Notes: a model not told the origin generated them from the letters alone. Numbered from the stretch's first letter, positions 9,099-18,511 are shown. The stretch is DNA of 64,000 nucleotides from Bryobacteraceae bacterium (GCA_026129905.1 JAHCHE010000028.1:50139-114138); one strand, 5' to 3'. A program made the numbers and translations.

Positions 9099-11543
9099 AT
9101 GCTGTTGCACGATTTCGCATACATAGCGCGTACCCTGCGTGGGAGTCCCGGCTTTGCTGTGGCAGCAGTCTTGACCATCTCCCTGGGGGTTGGCGTCACT
9201 ACATCGATCTTTGCGGTTGCCAACACGGTGCTGCTGCGGTCGCTTCCCTATACGGATCCGGATCGGCTTGTATTCGCAATTGGGGAGTTTAGAAAGCGTA
9301 ACGTAGCAGACTGGCCGTTTTCGAACGCCAACTTCGTGGATCTGCGGCGTGGCGCGCGGACGACCTTCGAGGATATCGGCAGCGTCTTCACATTCCGCTC
9401 GATCCTTCGCAAAGAGGATGGCGCTCTGGAGCAGGTTCGCACGGCCATCGTGACGCCGAACTTCTTTCGACTGCTGGGCGCCGAAGTCGCGCTTGGCCGT
9501 GATTTCCTGGAGTCGGACGGACAGCCGGAAGCTCAACTCGCGCAGCGCCTGCCGACGATCGCAATCTTGAGTTATCAATACTGGGAGCGGCGTTACGGCG
9601 CAAACCCGGCGATCCTCGGTCACCGCGCCACGAACGGCGCCCAGATCGTGGGTGTTCTCTCGCCGGGCTTCGAGCTGCTCTTTCCGCCCGGCTTTAACGT
9701 AGAAAGCAGACCGGATATCTGGACGGCCGGACGCTTCGATTACGATTACGCTCAACGCAGCAACGTCTCACACCACGTGATCGGACGGTTGAAGCGCGGG
9801 GCAGCGCTGGAACAGGCCCGGGCCGAAGTAGAAACCGTGGCGGCGAGCATACGGCGGGTTGACCGGAATCATGAGACCGCTGGGTTCCATATCCGGGTGG
9901 AGCCGATGCGCGGCTATCTGGTGGCGGACGTCCGGCCCGTAATCCTCTCCCTGATGGGCGCAGCGGTCTTCCTTCTGCTTATCGCCTGCGCCAATGTGGC
10001 GAATCTCCTGCTGGTGCGCGTTTCCATGCGCGAGCGCGAGTTCGCCGTGCGCGCCGCCCTCGGTGGAAGGCGGTTGCGCCTGGTGCGGCAGACAGCGGCG
10101 GAAGCCGTCCTTCTCGCAGCGCTTGGCGCGTTCGTAGGACTCGTACTAGCGTGGGTTGGGATCCGCCGGTTTCTTACGATCGCTCCGGCAGATCTACCGC
10201 GCCTGGAATCGATCGCTCTGGATTCCACCGTTCTCGGATTTACCGCGTTAGCGAGTCTGACGGCGGCAGTTATCGTCGGCTTGGCGCCGGCGTTACGCGC
10301 TTCGCGTCCTGACTTAATGACCGTTTTGCGGGGCGGGGGCCTTGCCGCTGAGCTTCGAGGAGGACGGACACTGCGCAATGGCGTGGTGATGGCGCAGTTG
10401 GCGCTCTCCTTGGTTCTGCTCACCGGCTCGGGGCTGATGCTCCGAAGCTTCGTGGCATTGCAGCGCATTGACCCGGGATATGATCCGCAAGGCATCCTGA
10501 CGTTTCTGCTGCTGAACGGCCAGGGTGGCGGCTCGCTGGAGCAACGAGCCGCGTCGATACGCGCGATTCAGGAGCGGCTGCGCGCGCTACCGGGAGTTGA
10601 AAAAGTGGCGGCTTCGAGCCCATTTCCTCTTACAGGAGGTTTCTATCCGATACGATGGGGCACGGAGCAAGCCATGGCTGACCCGACCAAATTTCAGGCC
10701 GCGGAAACCCAAACCGTACTTCCGGACTACTTCGAAACCCTGCGCACGCAGCTGATCGCGGGACGCACCTTCACCGAGGCAGACAACTCGCCTTCGCGGA
10801 CCGTGGTTATCGTCGACGAACTGCTAGCAGCGAAGGCATTCCCGAACGAACCTGCCGTCGGGAAGCGAATCCTCGTTCGAGCCCGTCGTCCTCAGCCTGA
10901 ATGGGTGGAGGTGATTGGCGTGGTAGCTCGCCAACGCACCACCTCTCTGGCGCGGACGGGACGGGAACAGATCTACTTCACCGACGGCTTCAACGGCCAC
11001 GGCGCTGTGGCGCGATGGGCGGTCCGTACGGCCGGAGATCCGGGGAAAATGGAAACCACGATCCGCGCGGAGCTCGCCGGCCTCGGCCAGCATCTGTTCC
11101 TCACGGAGATGCAGCCGATGGAGGCGCTCGTGTCAAGAGCGCAGGCCAGAACCCGCTTCTCGCTGTTGCTCATGAGCGTATTCGCGGCGGTCGCGGCGGT
11201 GCTCGCGGCGGTGGGCCTTTACGGCGTGTTGGCCACTGCGGTCCGGCAGCGCACCGCGGAGATCGGTATTCGGATGGCGCTCGGCGCGGCGCCCGCCGGC
11301 ATTCTCAAGATGGTCGTAGGACAGGGACTGTGGCTCGCTGCCGGCGGTGTCGCGACAGGCCTTGTGATGGCCGTTGGCCTTACGCGCTTCATAGCCAGCA
11401 TGCTGGTCGATACCGGGTCAACCGATGCCGCCACTTTCTCCGCTGTGGCCGTGTCGTTCCTCGCGATCGCCGCCCTTGCGTCATGGCTTCCCGCACGCCG
11501 CGCCTCGGCCCTCAATCCCGCTGCGGCTCTGCGGAACGAGTGA
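9099..11543 (+). CDS. ADOP-type ABC transporter permease (MacB-like, duplicated)
   Basis: An 814-residue protein of the acidobacterial duplicated orphan permease type. Each half has a MacB periplasmic core and an FtsX-like membrane domain. The N-terminal helix (PGFAVAAVLTISLGVGVTTSIFAV) is followed by a large periplasmic domain, an FtsX block with three helices near 280-400, a middle helix near 425-445, a second periplasmic domain, and a last FtsX block from about 680. FtsX-type signatures appear twice (REREFAVRAALGGRR and RTAEIGIRMALGAAP). ADOPs are encoded without an ATPase and are thought to act in efflux or envelope export. No ABC ATPase lies nearby. Some family members carry an extra cytoplasmic N-terminal extension that is absent here. 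Confidence 0.92.
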   Translation: MLLHDFAYIARTLRGSPGFAVAAVLTISLGVGVTTSIFAVANTVLLRSLPYTDPDRLVFAIGEFRKRNVADWPFSNANFVDLRRGARTTFEDIGSVFTFRSILRKEDGALEQVRTAIVTPNFFRLLGAEVALGRDFLESDGQPEAQLAQRLPTIAILSYQYWERRYGANPAILGHRATNGAQIVGVLSPGFELLFPPGFNVESRPDIWTAGRFDYDYAQRSNVSHHVIGRLKRGAALEQARAEVETVAASIRRVDRNHETAGFHIRVEPMRGYLVADVRPVILSLMGAAVFLLLIACANVANLLLVRVSMREREFAVRAALGGRRLRLVRQTAAEAVLLAALGAFVGLVLAWVGIRRFLTIAPADLPRLESIALDSTVLGFTALASLTAAVIVGLAPALRASRPDLMTVLRGGGLAAELRGGRTLRNGVVMAQLALSLVLLTGSGLMLRSFVALQRIDPGYDPQGILTFLLLNGQGGGSLEQRAASIRAIQERLRALPGVEKVAASSPFPLTGGFYPIRWGTEQAMADPTKFQAAETQTVLPDYFETLRTQLIAGRTFTEADNSPSRTVVIVDELLAAKAFPNEPAVGKRILVRARRPQPEWVEVIGVVARQRTTSLARTGREQIYFTDGFNGHGAVARWAVRTAGDPGKMETTIRAELAGLGQHLFLTEMQPMEALVSRAQARTRFSLLLMSVFAAVAAVLAAVGLYGVLATAVRQRTAEIGIRMALGAAPAGILKMVVGQGLWLAAGGVATGLVMAVGLTRFIASMLVDTGSTDAATFSAVAVSFLAIAALASWLPARRASALNPAAALRNE

Positions 11544-11785
11544 CGCCGTAGCGTTGGAGGTCCTGGAGCGCAAGCAGCCAGATCTGGCCCCTGGCGCCCC
11601 TCGTCGGCACGCCGCTCCAGACCGCGGAAGGGCACTCATAAGTACAGATTTGTGGCCCTGCGCCTCTGGTACCTCTACATTCACTTTGAACGTGACGCGT
11701 CGATATCTGGTTGGCTCTACACTGGGGAGTATGCGTTGGTTCACTACTGGTATAGCCGTGATTTCCGCAGTCAACGTCCGGTGAC

Positions 11786-12613
11786 ATGAGACTGCCTACG
11801 AGTGTATGGGTTCTCGCCTCCGCGGCCTGGTTGTGCGCCCAGTCTCCGGACGAGTTGTCGCGGCAGGTGCGCGACACCGCAACGGCATTCGCCAAGTCGA
11901 TCACCCGGCGCGATTTGGCCGGCGTTCGAACCTTTCTCGCGCCAGACGCAATTCTCCATTCTCCCGGCGGCACGGCGGTGCGCGGACCGGCGAAGATCGC
12001 CGAGGCGTGGGGCCACGCCTTCGGGGAACTCGAGGCGCCATTTGCGCGAGAAGCGGAAGCCGTTCACGTCCTCTCCTCCGGGACTCTCGCGCTCGTCACG
12101 GGACCGGTCCGCGACGCGAGCGGCAAGCAGGTCCGGACCTTCAACTCCGTGTGGCGGCGCGGCGCCAATGGACGCGTTCAACTGACGCTGGACTACGCAT
12201 GTCCCGCGTGCAACTGCGGCGTAAGCGAGCCCGAGCCTCGCGACGCCGCCGGCGAAGTCTGGCGCAGCGAGGCGGCATTTGCCAAAACGATGGCAGACCG
12301 CGACCATGTTGCGTTTAGCGCTCATGTGGCCGAAGACGCCGTATTCATTGACGGGGCCGGGCGGGCGCTTCAAGGACGCGAGCAGGTTGCGTCCTCATGG
12401 CGACATTTCTATGAGGCGGAGAAAGCGCCGTTTTCATGGCGCCCCGAACGCGTCCTCGTTCTCGAATCGGGCGAACTGGCGCTGTCGCAAGGCCCCGTGC
12501 GGGATCCGGATGGCAAGCGTATTGGCACATTTGCCTCCGTCTGGCGCAAGGACCCCGATGGCCGATGGCGCGTAGTTTTTGACAGAGGCTGCGAGCCATG
12601 CGATTGCCCCTGA
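11786..12613 (+). CDS. exported protein with two tandem NTF2-like (DUF4440/SnoaL) domains
   Basis: A 275-residue protein with a signal peptide (cleavage near CAQS, residue 20). Two similar NTF2-like domains follow, about 22-145 and 155-275. Each has the AFAKxxxxRD helix, a D-A-(I/V) strand, a helix with AEAWGHAF / ASSWRHFY, a GPVRD-x-GK-strand, and a closing (F)xSVWR strand. Each copy ends in the same cysteine pattern CxxCxC: C139/C142/C144 and C269/C272/C274. Domains of this type act as steroid-isomerase-like enzymes or small-ligand binders; no catalytic set can be claimed. It lies 242 bp after the ADOP gene on the same strand and is probably transcribed separately. Confidence 0.75.
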   Translation: MRLPTSVWVLASAAWLCAQSPDELSRQVRDTATAFAKSITRRDLAGVRTFLAPDAILHSPGGTAVRGPAKIAEAWGHAFGELEAPFAREAEAVHVLSSGTLALVTGPVRDASGKQVRTFNSVWRRGANGRVQLTLDYACPACNCGVSEPEPRDAAGEVWRSEAAFAKTMADRDHVAFSAHVAEDAVFIDGAGRALQGREQVASSWRHFYEAEKAPFSWRPERVLVLESGELALSQGPVRDPDGKRIGTFASVWRKDPDGRWRVVFDRGCEPCDCP

Positions 12614-12689
12614 ACAGGTGCGCCGGCATCCCGATGAAAGAGAAGACTCTCTCCGCGGCCGGGAGCTGATTCCCTCGTCCGGACCCCGC

Positions 12690-14339
12690 TCAAGATTGCG
12701 GAATGGCTCTCATGATTACAGCCTTGTGGTCCCGCTCCTTGAGGGAAACCGACTCGGCCTTGCCTTCGAACGGCTTCACAAAATCGGGATCGAGAAACGC
12801 ATTCGGCTCCACCTCCTCCCAGGCGAGCACCTTGTACTCACCGGGCGTCACGTTCTTGAAGCGGAACGCGCCTTTCTGATCCGTGAGCGCGCTTTGATAT
12901 AGCAGGTACCGCCCGGATTTGGGGATCAGCGCGACGGTGACGCCGGACATCGGCTTGTCATCCTGCCCGTTAATGACTCCCTCAACTCGCGCGGCCGCAC
13001 CATCCAGCCGGATCTCGAGTTTCTCCGTCGATGTGCCCAGCTCCAGGCCGTCATCCCCCATCTCGCGCGAACCCAGCCGCACCGACTTAACGTATGTGTC
13101 CTCGGGACCGCCCATCAACCTGACCAGGTATTTCTCCGGAGGCACATCCTGCAAAGTAAACGTCCCGTCCTCGGCCACCTTCGTGTTCGGAGGTATCATC
13201 GTAAGGCCGCCCATCGGCTCCAGGATAACCCGCGCTCCGCCCAGGGCTGCTTTACTGTCTTGGTCCATCACAATGGCGCCGTTCACCGGCAATGGGCTGC
13301 CGGTTGCAACAATGATGCCTTCCACTGGCTGGTCCCCGACTTCCAATGCCATGCCCGCGCCAAGGGGTCTCATCCCGATCGGGTCGCCGGAGACGCGCAG
13401 CGTGTACGATCCGGGCGCTACGCCCGCAATCTCGAACGTCCCGTCGGATTTCACGCTCGCGTTGCGTCCGAACAACATCCCCATCACGCCGGCATCTTTC
13501 GGAATGAGCCTGACGGTCGCCTTCCCGTCGCCTGCCACGCCGGTCACTTCTCCCTTCAGCCGCACCGCCTTCGACTTCCGCAGCCTTACATCCAGGCCCC
13601 CAAGATCTCTGCCGGCGCTGATTTCGACCGGTGCCGCTCCCGCTGCTTCGGCGGAGTTCGGATAGTAGGTTGCGATGTAGGTTTCCTCGGCTTCGGCGGC
13701 CGCGGGTTTTGGTTCGCCGCCAGCGGTAAGGGGCGATGCTACCATCAGGTATCGGCCCGCCGCGAGGTTGGCAATCCGGAATTCGCCCCGGTCGTCCGTT
13801 TTCGCTGTCCCCAGCGGCAGAAACTGCCGCTTTCCGCGCTGGTACATTCCTTTGACGGCCGCCACCATAATGTTCGGCAGCGGTTCGCCATCTTCGTCCA
13901 GTACCCGGCCGGACGCCACCGCGTTCGCTTGCAGCTTGAACATGACGTCCTTCATTTCTCCGCCCGCCTGAAGCGTCAACGGAGTGCCTCCCATCAATCC
14001 GGCCCGCGATCCGTATGTCTGCCGGGCGTATTTGGGATGTTCCCCGATGAGCATATAGACTCCGCCTTCAAGATCCTTAAAGGCGAAATGACCGGATTCG
14101 TCGCTCTTGGCGCGCATCGGCGTCACGGCGCCCCCGGTTGCGCTGACGAGAAGCAGCGTGACATCCTTCACCGGTTTTTCCGCACCGGCATCGATTACCA
14201 CGCCTCCAATCAAGCCTTTCCTCTGCGGCTGCGTTGCCGCGGCCGTGTTTTCACCCGCGTTCGGGCTCGCCGGATTCTCCTGGAATGCCGGCAGCAACAT
14301 CGCCGTTGCGAGCGGCGCAACGATCCATAACCGTTTCAT
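12690..14339 (-). CDS. exported carboxypeptidase-regulatory-like (Ig-like) repeat protein
   Basis: A 549-residue secreted protein with a signal peptide (residues 1-20). It contains at least four beta-sandwich modules of the carboxypeptidase regulatory-like / CarboxypepD_reg type, recognised by repeated patterns such as GG(V)VxDAxxxxPVxxVTL, SDESGHFAFKDLxxGxY, DDRGEFRIANLAAGRYLM and FTLQDVPPEKYLV. No enzymatic domain is present, so it probably acts as an adhesive or scaffold module at the cell surface or periplasm. The start ATG overlaps the stop of the upstream paralogue by 4 bp (ATGA at 14336-14339), which implies translational coupling. The two proteins align over most of their length and arose by tandem duplication. 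Confidence 0.85.
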   Translation of the reverse strand: MKRLWIVAPLATAMLLPAFQENPASPNAGENTAAATQPQRKGLIGGVVIDAGAEKPVKDVTLLLVSATGGAVTPMRAKSDESGHFAFKDLEGGVYMLIGEHPKYARQTYGSRAGLMGGTPLTLQAGGEMKDVMFKLQANAVASGRVLDEDGEPLPNIMVAAVKGMYQRGKRQFLPLGTAKTDDRGEFRIANLAAGRYLMVASPLTAGGEPKPAAAEAEETYIATYYPNSAEAAGAAPVEISAGRDLGGLDVRLRKSKAVRLKGEVTGVAGDGKATVRLIPKDAGVMGMLFGRNASVKSDGTFEIAGVAPGSYTLRVSGDPIGMRPLGAGMALEVGDQPVEGIIVATGSPLPVNGAIVMDQDSKAALGGARVILEPMGGLTMIPPNTKVAEDGTFTLQDVPPEKYLVRLMGGPEDTYVKSVRLGSREMGDDGLELGTSTEKLEIRLDGAAARVEGVINGQDDKPMSGVTVALIPKSGRYLLYQSALTDQKGAFRFKNVTPGEYKVLAWEEVEPNAFLDPDFVKPFEGKAESVSLKERDHKAVIMRAIPQS

Positions 14340-15961
14340 CGGTCCTCCGCGCCAGGAATCGCCTTCAATGCAACCTCTAGATGACCGTTCTTTTCCACCG
14401 ACAGCGGCTGCGCCTGCCGTTCATGAAGCTTGACGAACTCGGGATCCTGGCATGCGCCCGGTTCGACAGCCTTCCAGGCAATGAGCCTGTATTTCTGGGG
14501 CGGAACGGCCTGGAAATGATACGCCCCGTTCTGATCCGTGCTGGTGTCCCGATAGAACCATTCCCGCCGGATCTCCGGGATCAGCGCCACGGCGGCGCCG
14601 GCCAATGGTTTGTCGTCACTGCCGACGACGACCCCTTCAATCACAGCTCCCTCGGCGCCAAGAGCGATGTCGATCCTGTCGCCCGCCCCTCCGTTCCACT
14701 CCAGCTCGTCTCCCGCAACGGCCCTTCCGCCAATCGTTGCGGAGGCAAGGTACGTCCCCTCCGGCAGGTGGTCCACCCGCAGGCGGTACTTTCCCGGGAT
14801 GACGCCCTTCAGGAGAAAATCGCCCTTCTCGTCGCCGGTCGCCGTCGATCTCACGCCCTCGATATCCGCAAGCTCCAGCCTGACGTTCACGCCTTTCACG
14901 CTTGGCGCGTTCGCCCCCATAATAGATACGCTCCCCGCGAGTTCGCCCGTTCCGCCAAGACGGAACTCCAATCCGTCAATGTGCCGGTCGGCGACTTCCA
15001 GCGGCATCGCCCCGCTCACTCCCGTCATATCGGTGATCGATCGCGCTAGCAGACGATACGCTCCCGGCGTCACGCCCCTGATCTCGAACGTCCCGGTTGC
15101 CTGTTGCGCCAGGCCCATGCCGCCCGGCGCCGCGCCTTCCGCCGCGGGTCCTTCCCGGACCAGCATCATCACGATCGATGTTCCATCCGGCGCGCCTACG
15201 ACGTGGCCGCGCACGCGCACCATCGTGGTCTTCGTCATCTGAATATTTGCGTCGCGGTAATCTTCTCCCATTCGCACATCCAAAGCCGTCGCCCGAGCCA
15301 TTTCGCTCGAGCCGCCGAAATACGCGGATGCGTATCCGCTTTCCGGCTTGTCCGTAAGATTCTCGCTGCCGACGCCCGCCAGGCCGATTCCAATGTCCAG
15401 GTTGGTCGCCCTGACGATATACCGGCCCGCCTTTAGAGCGATGCGGTATTCCCCGCGATCGTTGGTTTGCGCCGCGCCGGCCTGCGTCCATTGCCGCCTT
15501 CCTCTCACGTACCTCCTTTCGAGCGCCGCCACAATCACCTTCGGCATCGGCTCTCCTTCCGCATCGATCACGCGTCCGGAGATCACCGCATTCGGGGCGA
15601 GCTTGAAAGCGAGGTCCTGAATGCTCTCCCCGGGCGAGAGCGCCAGAACGACCTCTGCGCCTTTTCTCGCCCCGCCGCGGTAGAACTCCCGTTCGAAGCC
15701 GGCCCGCTCTGCGCTCAGCCTGTACCGCCCGGCTGCGATATCGCGAAAGGCAAAGCTCCCGTCCTCCCGGGTTACCGTGCCCACAGCGTCTGCTTTTCCT
15801 CCCGCCAGCGTGAGCGTCACTTTCGCTTTCCTGACGGCGGCGCCCGATGCCGCGTCAAGGACACGGCCCGCAATCGAGCCATTCTTCTCTTCGGCCTGCG
15901 CAGTGCCTGGCCAGCATAGGAAGGCGAGGGCGATGACAAACCGTCCGATTCCGCGCTGCAT
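14336..15961 (-). CDS. exported carboxypeptidase-regulatory-like repeat protein, paralogue of the next gene
   Basis: A 541-residue protein with a signal peptide (FVIALAFLCWPGTAQA) and the same repeated regulatory-like beta-sandwich modules as its downstream neighbour. Matching blocks are GSIAGRVLDAASGAAVRKA, DGSFAFRDIAAGRYRL, NDRGEYRIALKAGRYIV and GAYHFQAVPPQKYRLIAW. The closing segment (EPGACQDPEFVKLHERQAQ) parallels the EPNAFLDPDFVKPFEGKAE segment of the paralogue. It lacks catalytic residues. It is probably first in a two-gene unit with that paralogue; the membrane-protein gene upstream on the same strand ends 32 bp before it. A surface or periplasmic structural role is an inference. Confidence 0.85.
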   Translation of the reverse strand: MQRGIGRFVIALAFLCWPGTAQAEEKNGSIAGRVLDAASGAAVRKAKVTLTLAGGKADAVGTVTREDGSFAFRDIAAGRYRLSAERAGFEREFYRGGARKGAEVVLALSPGESIQDLAFKLAPNAVISGRVIDAEGEPMPKVIVAALERRYVRGRRQWTQAGAAQTNDRGEYRIALKAGRYIVRATNLDIGIGLAGVGSENLTDKPESGYASAYFGGSSEMARATALDVRMGEDYRDANIQMTKTTMVRVRGHVVGAPDGTSIVMMLVREGPAAEGAAPGGMGLAQQATGTFEIRGVTPGAYRLLARSITDMTGVSGAMPLEVADRHIDGLEFRLGGTGELAGSVSIMGANAPSVKGVNVRLELADIEGVRSTATGDEKGDFLLKGVIPGKYRLRVDHLPEGTYLASATIGGRAVAGDELEWNGGAGDRIDIALGAEGAVIEGVVVGSDDKPLAGAAVALIPEIRREWFYRDTSTDQNGAYHFQAVPPQKYRLIAWKAVEPGACQDPEFVKLHERQAQPLSVEKNGHLEVALKAIPGAEDR

Positions 15962-15993
15962 ACGTCACCTGGCTCGTAACGACTCCGCCTTGC

Positions 15994-16926
15994 TCAACGC
16001 TCTGGCCAGAACATCAGCAGCGCCAAACCGGCCATAAAGGCGCCGAAGCTCCACCAGCCCTTTTTCCAATCGATAATCGTTGTCGCGGGAGGAAGCAGGC
16101 TTCGGGCGCTGCCGCGCAGAAACGCCGTTTCCCCGCGGGCAATGCCGATCATCATCCAGACGGACAGACCAAGCCCCGCCGCGAATGCTGCTCCGCGTAT
16201 CGCTCCGATCGGAGCCACGCCGGCCAAGCTGTGGACGGCGGCGTAACCGGCGAGAATGACGATATTCATAAAGCGCATGCGGTCCAGTACGCGCGACGCG
16301 TATCGTCTCCGGAATTCATCCCAATGCTGGTACTCCGCGGTCCGATTCGCCGGAAGCGCCCAGCCGTGTTTTACTACCTGCGCCTTCATGACGATGAGGC
16401 CGATCACGACGTACGTGAGCGTCAGCGGCCACCGCCAGTGGATATCGGCGTCTCCGCGCCACGCCATAATCGCCCAGCTTGCCGCGATCAGCATTGCCAG
16501 AGCCGCTTCCAGAGACCATGAAAAATAGGTCCTCAGCTTCCGCTCCTCCAGCGATACGGCGACCCGTTGCGGCCTTTGAATGCGCGCCCGGTTGGCATGC
16601 CGCCACCACGCGATGAACGCAAGGGTCATGCCGACAAACACGGGCGCCACCAGCGACAGCATCGGGAGTTGCTTCCACTGGCCCCAGAGCGCGATCGCCA
16701 TTAACCCGCAGGCCTCCAGCGCGTGCGGCACGATGATGGTCGCACGATACCGCCGCCACCATTTCCGGCCTTCCGCGCTCGTGTGCCATCCCTCCGGCAC
16801 CTCGATGTCCTGAAAATATCGCTCGCCGTTCTTGAGCGGCAGACGCCACGCCCGTATCGGGATCCACCACAGCCGGTAAAGCACCGTTATGGAGTAGCAG
16901 AGAATGACTTTCCAGTCAGAACCCAT
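15994..16926 (-). CDS. multi-pass membrane protein encoded behind a GntR regulator
   Basis: A 310-residue protein with about seven or eight membrane segments. ATG 16926 is taken as the start because it lies 1 bp after the GntR stop codon; a further 18 codons upstream would overlap that gene. The N-terminus (SDWKVILCYSITVLYRLWWIP) is followed by a soluble loop with HTSAEGRKWWRRY, then paired helices. No known motif was recognised. YtrA-type GntR regulators normally sit with ABC transporter or membrane-protein genes that they repress, so this protein is probably the regulated target. No ATPase is adjacent, so it is not simply the permease of a complete ABC system. Confidence 0.75.
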   Translation of the reverse strand: MGSDWKVILCYSITVLYRLWWIPIRAWRLPLKNGERYFQDIEVPEGWHTSAEGRKWWRRYRATIIVPHALEACGLMAIALWGQWKQLPMLSLVAPVFVGMTLAFIAWWRHANRARIQRPQRVAVSLEERKLRTYFSWSLEAALAMLIAASWAIMAWRGDADIHWRWPLTLTYVVIGLIVMKAQVVKHGWALPANRTAEYQHWDEFRRRYASRVLDRMRFMNIVILAGYAAVHSLAGVAPIGAIRGAAFAAGLGLSVWMMIGIARGETAFLRGSARSLLPPATTIIDWKKGWWSFGAFMAGLALLMFWPER

Positions 16927-16927
16927 T

Positions 16928-17308
16928 TCACTTCGCCTTTCCGCCGACAACCGCGAGTTCTTCGCGCACCATCGTGACAATTTCCTTCTCAGCTAGCCCA
17001 GCCAGCACCAGTTGCGTCAGCGCCGCCCGTAGCCCCTTTCGCAGTTCGTCTTGTCCGGCAAAGTCGCTGCGCCTTGCCTTCACTACGGCGCCGAATCCGT
17101 GCCTCACGGCCACCAGTCCCTCTTCCTGTAGTTGCCGGTAAGCGGTCGCGATCGTGTTCAGGTTTACTCCCAGGTCGCCCGCCACCTGCCGCACGGACGG
17201 CAGCGTTGCGCCTTCACGCAACGTTCCCCGCGCGATCAGTTCCTTGATCCCGTCCACCACCTGTTGATAGAGGGGCCGTTTGTCCTCGAAATCCACCGTC
17301 AGGTACAT
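16928..17308 (-). CDS. GntR family transcriptional regulator, YtrA type
   Basis: A 126-residue regulator. It has an N-terminal winged helix-turn-helix (PLYQQVVDGIKELIARG, LPSVRQVAGDLGVNLNTIATAYRQLQEEGLV) and only a short C-terminal helical tail, as in the YtrA subfamily. It lacks the effector-binding domain of FadR or HutC types. It is first in an operon with the membrane protein at 15994-16926. A consensus-like promoter with an inverted repeat over its -10 region lies directly upstream (17327-17358), so autorepression is likely. Such regulators usually respond to cell-envelope or antibiotic stress signals, but the ligand cannot be read here. Confidence 0.9.
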   Translation of the reverse strand: MYLTVDFEDKRPLYQQVVDGIKELIARGTLREGATLPSVRQVAGDLGVNLNTIATAYRQLQEEGLVAVRHGFGAVVKARRSDFAGQDELRKGLRAALTQLVLAGLAEKEIVTMVREELAVVGGKAK

Positions 17309-17326
17309 GGGCTACCCACTGCCTAC

Positions 17327-17358
17327 TGTATGTATACACCATACAACTCGGCTGTCAA
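17327..17358 (-). promoter_or_regulatory. promoter and operator of the GntR/membrane-protein operon
   Basis: On the minus strand TTGACA (17358-17353) is followed after 16 bp by TATACA (17336-17331), a good sigma-70 promoter 22 bp or more before ATG 17308. The -10 element sits in an inverted repeat TGTATG-N7-CATACA (17327-17345). This layout is what autorepression by a YtrA-type GntR protein would need. Confidence 0.6.
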
Positions 17359-17541
17359 TAGTTACAGCTCAAGAGCCTCATTGTCTTTAAATTTGGTTCC
17401 AGCGCGGCTCTGTGGGCAGGTTCCGCTCGCTTCCGGGCGCCGTACTACTCGCCGTCCGAAATCGTCGTCCTGAGTGGGGGCGAGGTCTCGAATTGCCGGG
17501 CAGCCGTCCCGCCGGAAGGCGATCCGCAGGAAGTTGCGGTT

Positions 17542-18471
17542 TCAAGCCGCGGGTCGCACCTCGACCTTCGGATATATTCTTTTGGTCTGCTTGAGCGTCG
17601 CGTAGTTCAGCCCGGGCAGGCTCGCGGTCGCCGTGCCGGCCGCCACGCCCCACCGCACCGCATCGACGAAATCGCTGCCCTGCGTTCTCGCCCAGACGAA
17701 AGCGGCGTTCAGCGAATCTCCGGCCCCAATCGGACATAGCGCGTCGATCTGAGGCGGCGCCACCTCGGTGACCGTCTGATCGTGGCCCGCGATGGCGCCA
17801 CGGCTCCCCAGCGACATCACCACGGACTCGGCGCCCATCGCCTGGATCCGCGTGACGGCTTCCCTCAGGTGCGCCCGCGTGATCAGCCCCCGGTTCAGCA
17901 GCCGCTCTGCCTCGCGGTGGTTCGGCGCTACGACGGTCGGACCCGCCTCGAGTCCCTCCTGGAGCGGCTCTCCGTCCGTATCGAGCAGCGTCTTGACGCC
18001 CGCCTGCCGCGCCTTATCGACCAGCCGCCGGTAGAAATCCCGTGGCGCCCCCGGAGGAAGGCTCCCGCACAGCAGCAGCCAGCTTGCTTCCGGGAGCCTG
18101 CGGATCACCGCTTCCTCCAGCCGGCCGATCTCCTCGACGCTTACTGACGGACCGCGCTCGTCCAGCTTCACTGTCAGCCCCTGCTGATCGGTGATCGAAT
18201 AGTTTGTTCGGATGTCCTCCTTGATACGCACCGCCTCAAGCGCAAGCCCCCTTCGGCGCAGGAACTCCTCGAACCGGTCGCCTGCCTTGCCGCCGCTGAA
18301 AGCGATGGCCAGCGTCGGAACGCCGAATGATTGCAGGACTTGCGACGCATTGATGCCGCGGCCGCCTGGCGCTTGCGAGCGCGATAACAAGTACGCCCGG
18401 TCGTCGAAGACGAGCCGGTCCGCCGTGAAGTTCAGGTCGATGGCCGGGTTTGCGGTAAGAGTGACGATCAA
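17542..18471 (-). CDS. PfkB-family sugar (phosphate) kinase, 1-phosphofructokinase/tagatose-6-phosphate kinase type
   Basis: A 309-residue ribokinase-fold enzyme of the 1-phosphofructokinase / LacC / PfkB group. It phosphorylates a sugar phosphate (typically fructose-1-phosphate, fructose-6-phosphate or tagatose-6-phosphate) with ATP in the cytoplasm. The start MIVTLTANPAIDLNF and the GGRGINASQVL block are typical of the group. The C-terminal anion-hole and catalytic-base motif is PIGAGDSLNAAF, with the catalytic Asp in GAGD. Substrate choice within the group cannot be settled by eye. It stands alone, divergent from the DMT transporter, with only 40 bp between the two starts. Confidence 0.88.
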   Translation of the reverse strand: MIVTLTANPAIDLNFTADRLVFDDRAYLLSRSQAPGGRGINASQVLQSFGVPTLAIAFSGGKAGDRFEEFLRRRGLALEAVRIKEDIRTNYSITDQQGLTVKLDERGPSVSVEEIGRLEEAVIRRLPEASWLLLCGSLPPGAPRDFYRRLVDKARQAGVKTLLDTDGEPLQEGLEAGPTVVAPNHREAERLLNRGLITRAHLREAVTRIQAMGAESVVMSLGSRGAIAGHDQTVTEVAPPQIDALCPIGAGDSLNAAFVWARTQGSDFVDAVRWGVAAGTATASLPGLNYATLKQTKRIYPKVEVRPAA

Positions 18472-18511
18472 CCGTCCTATTCTAATGGAGTCCGGATGCT
18501 AACCTGTCAGA

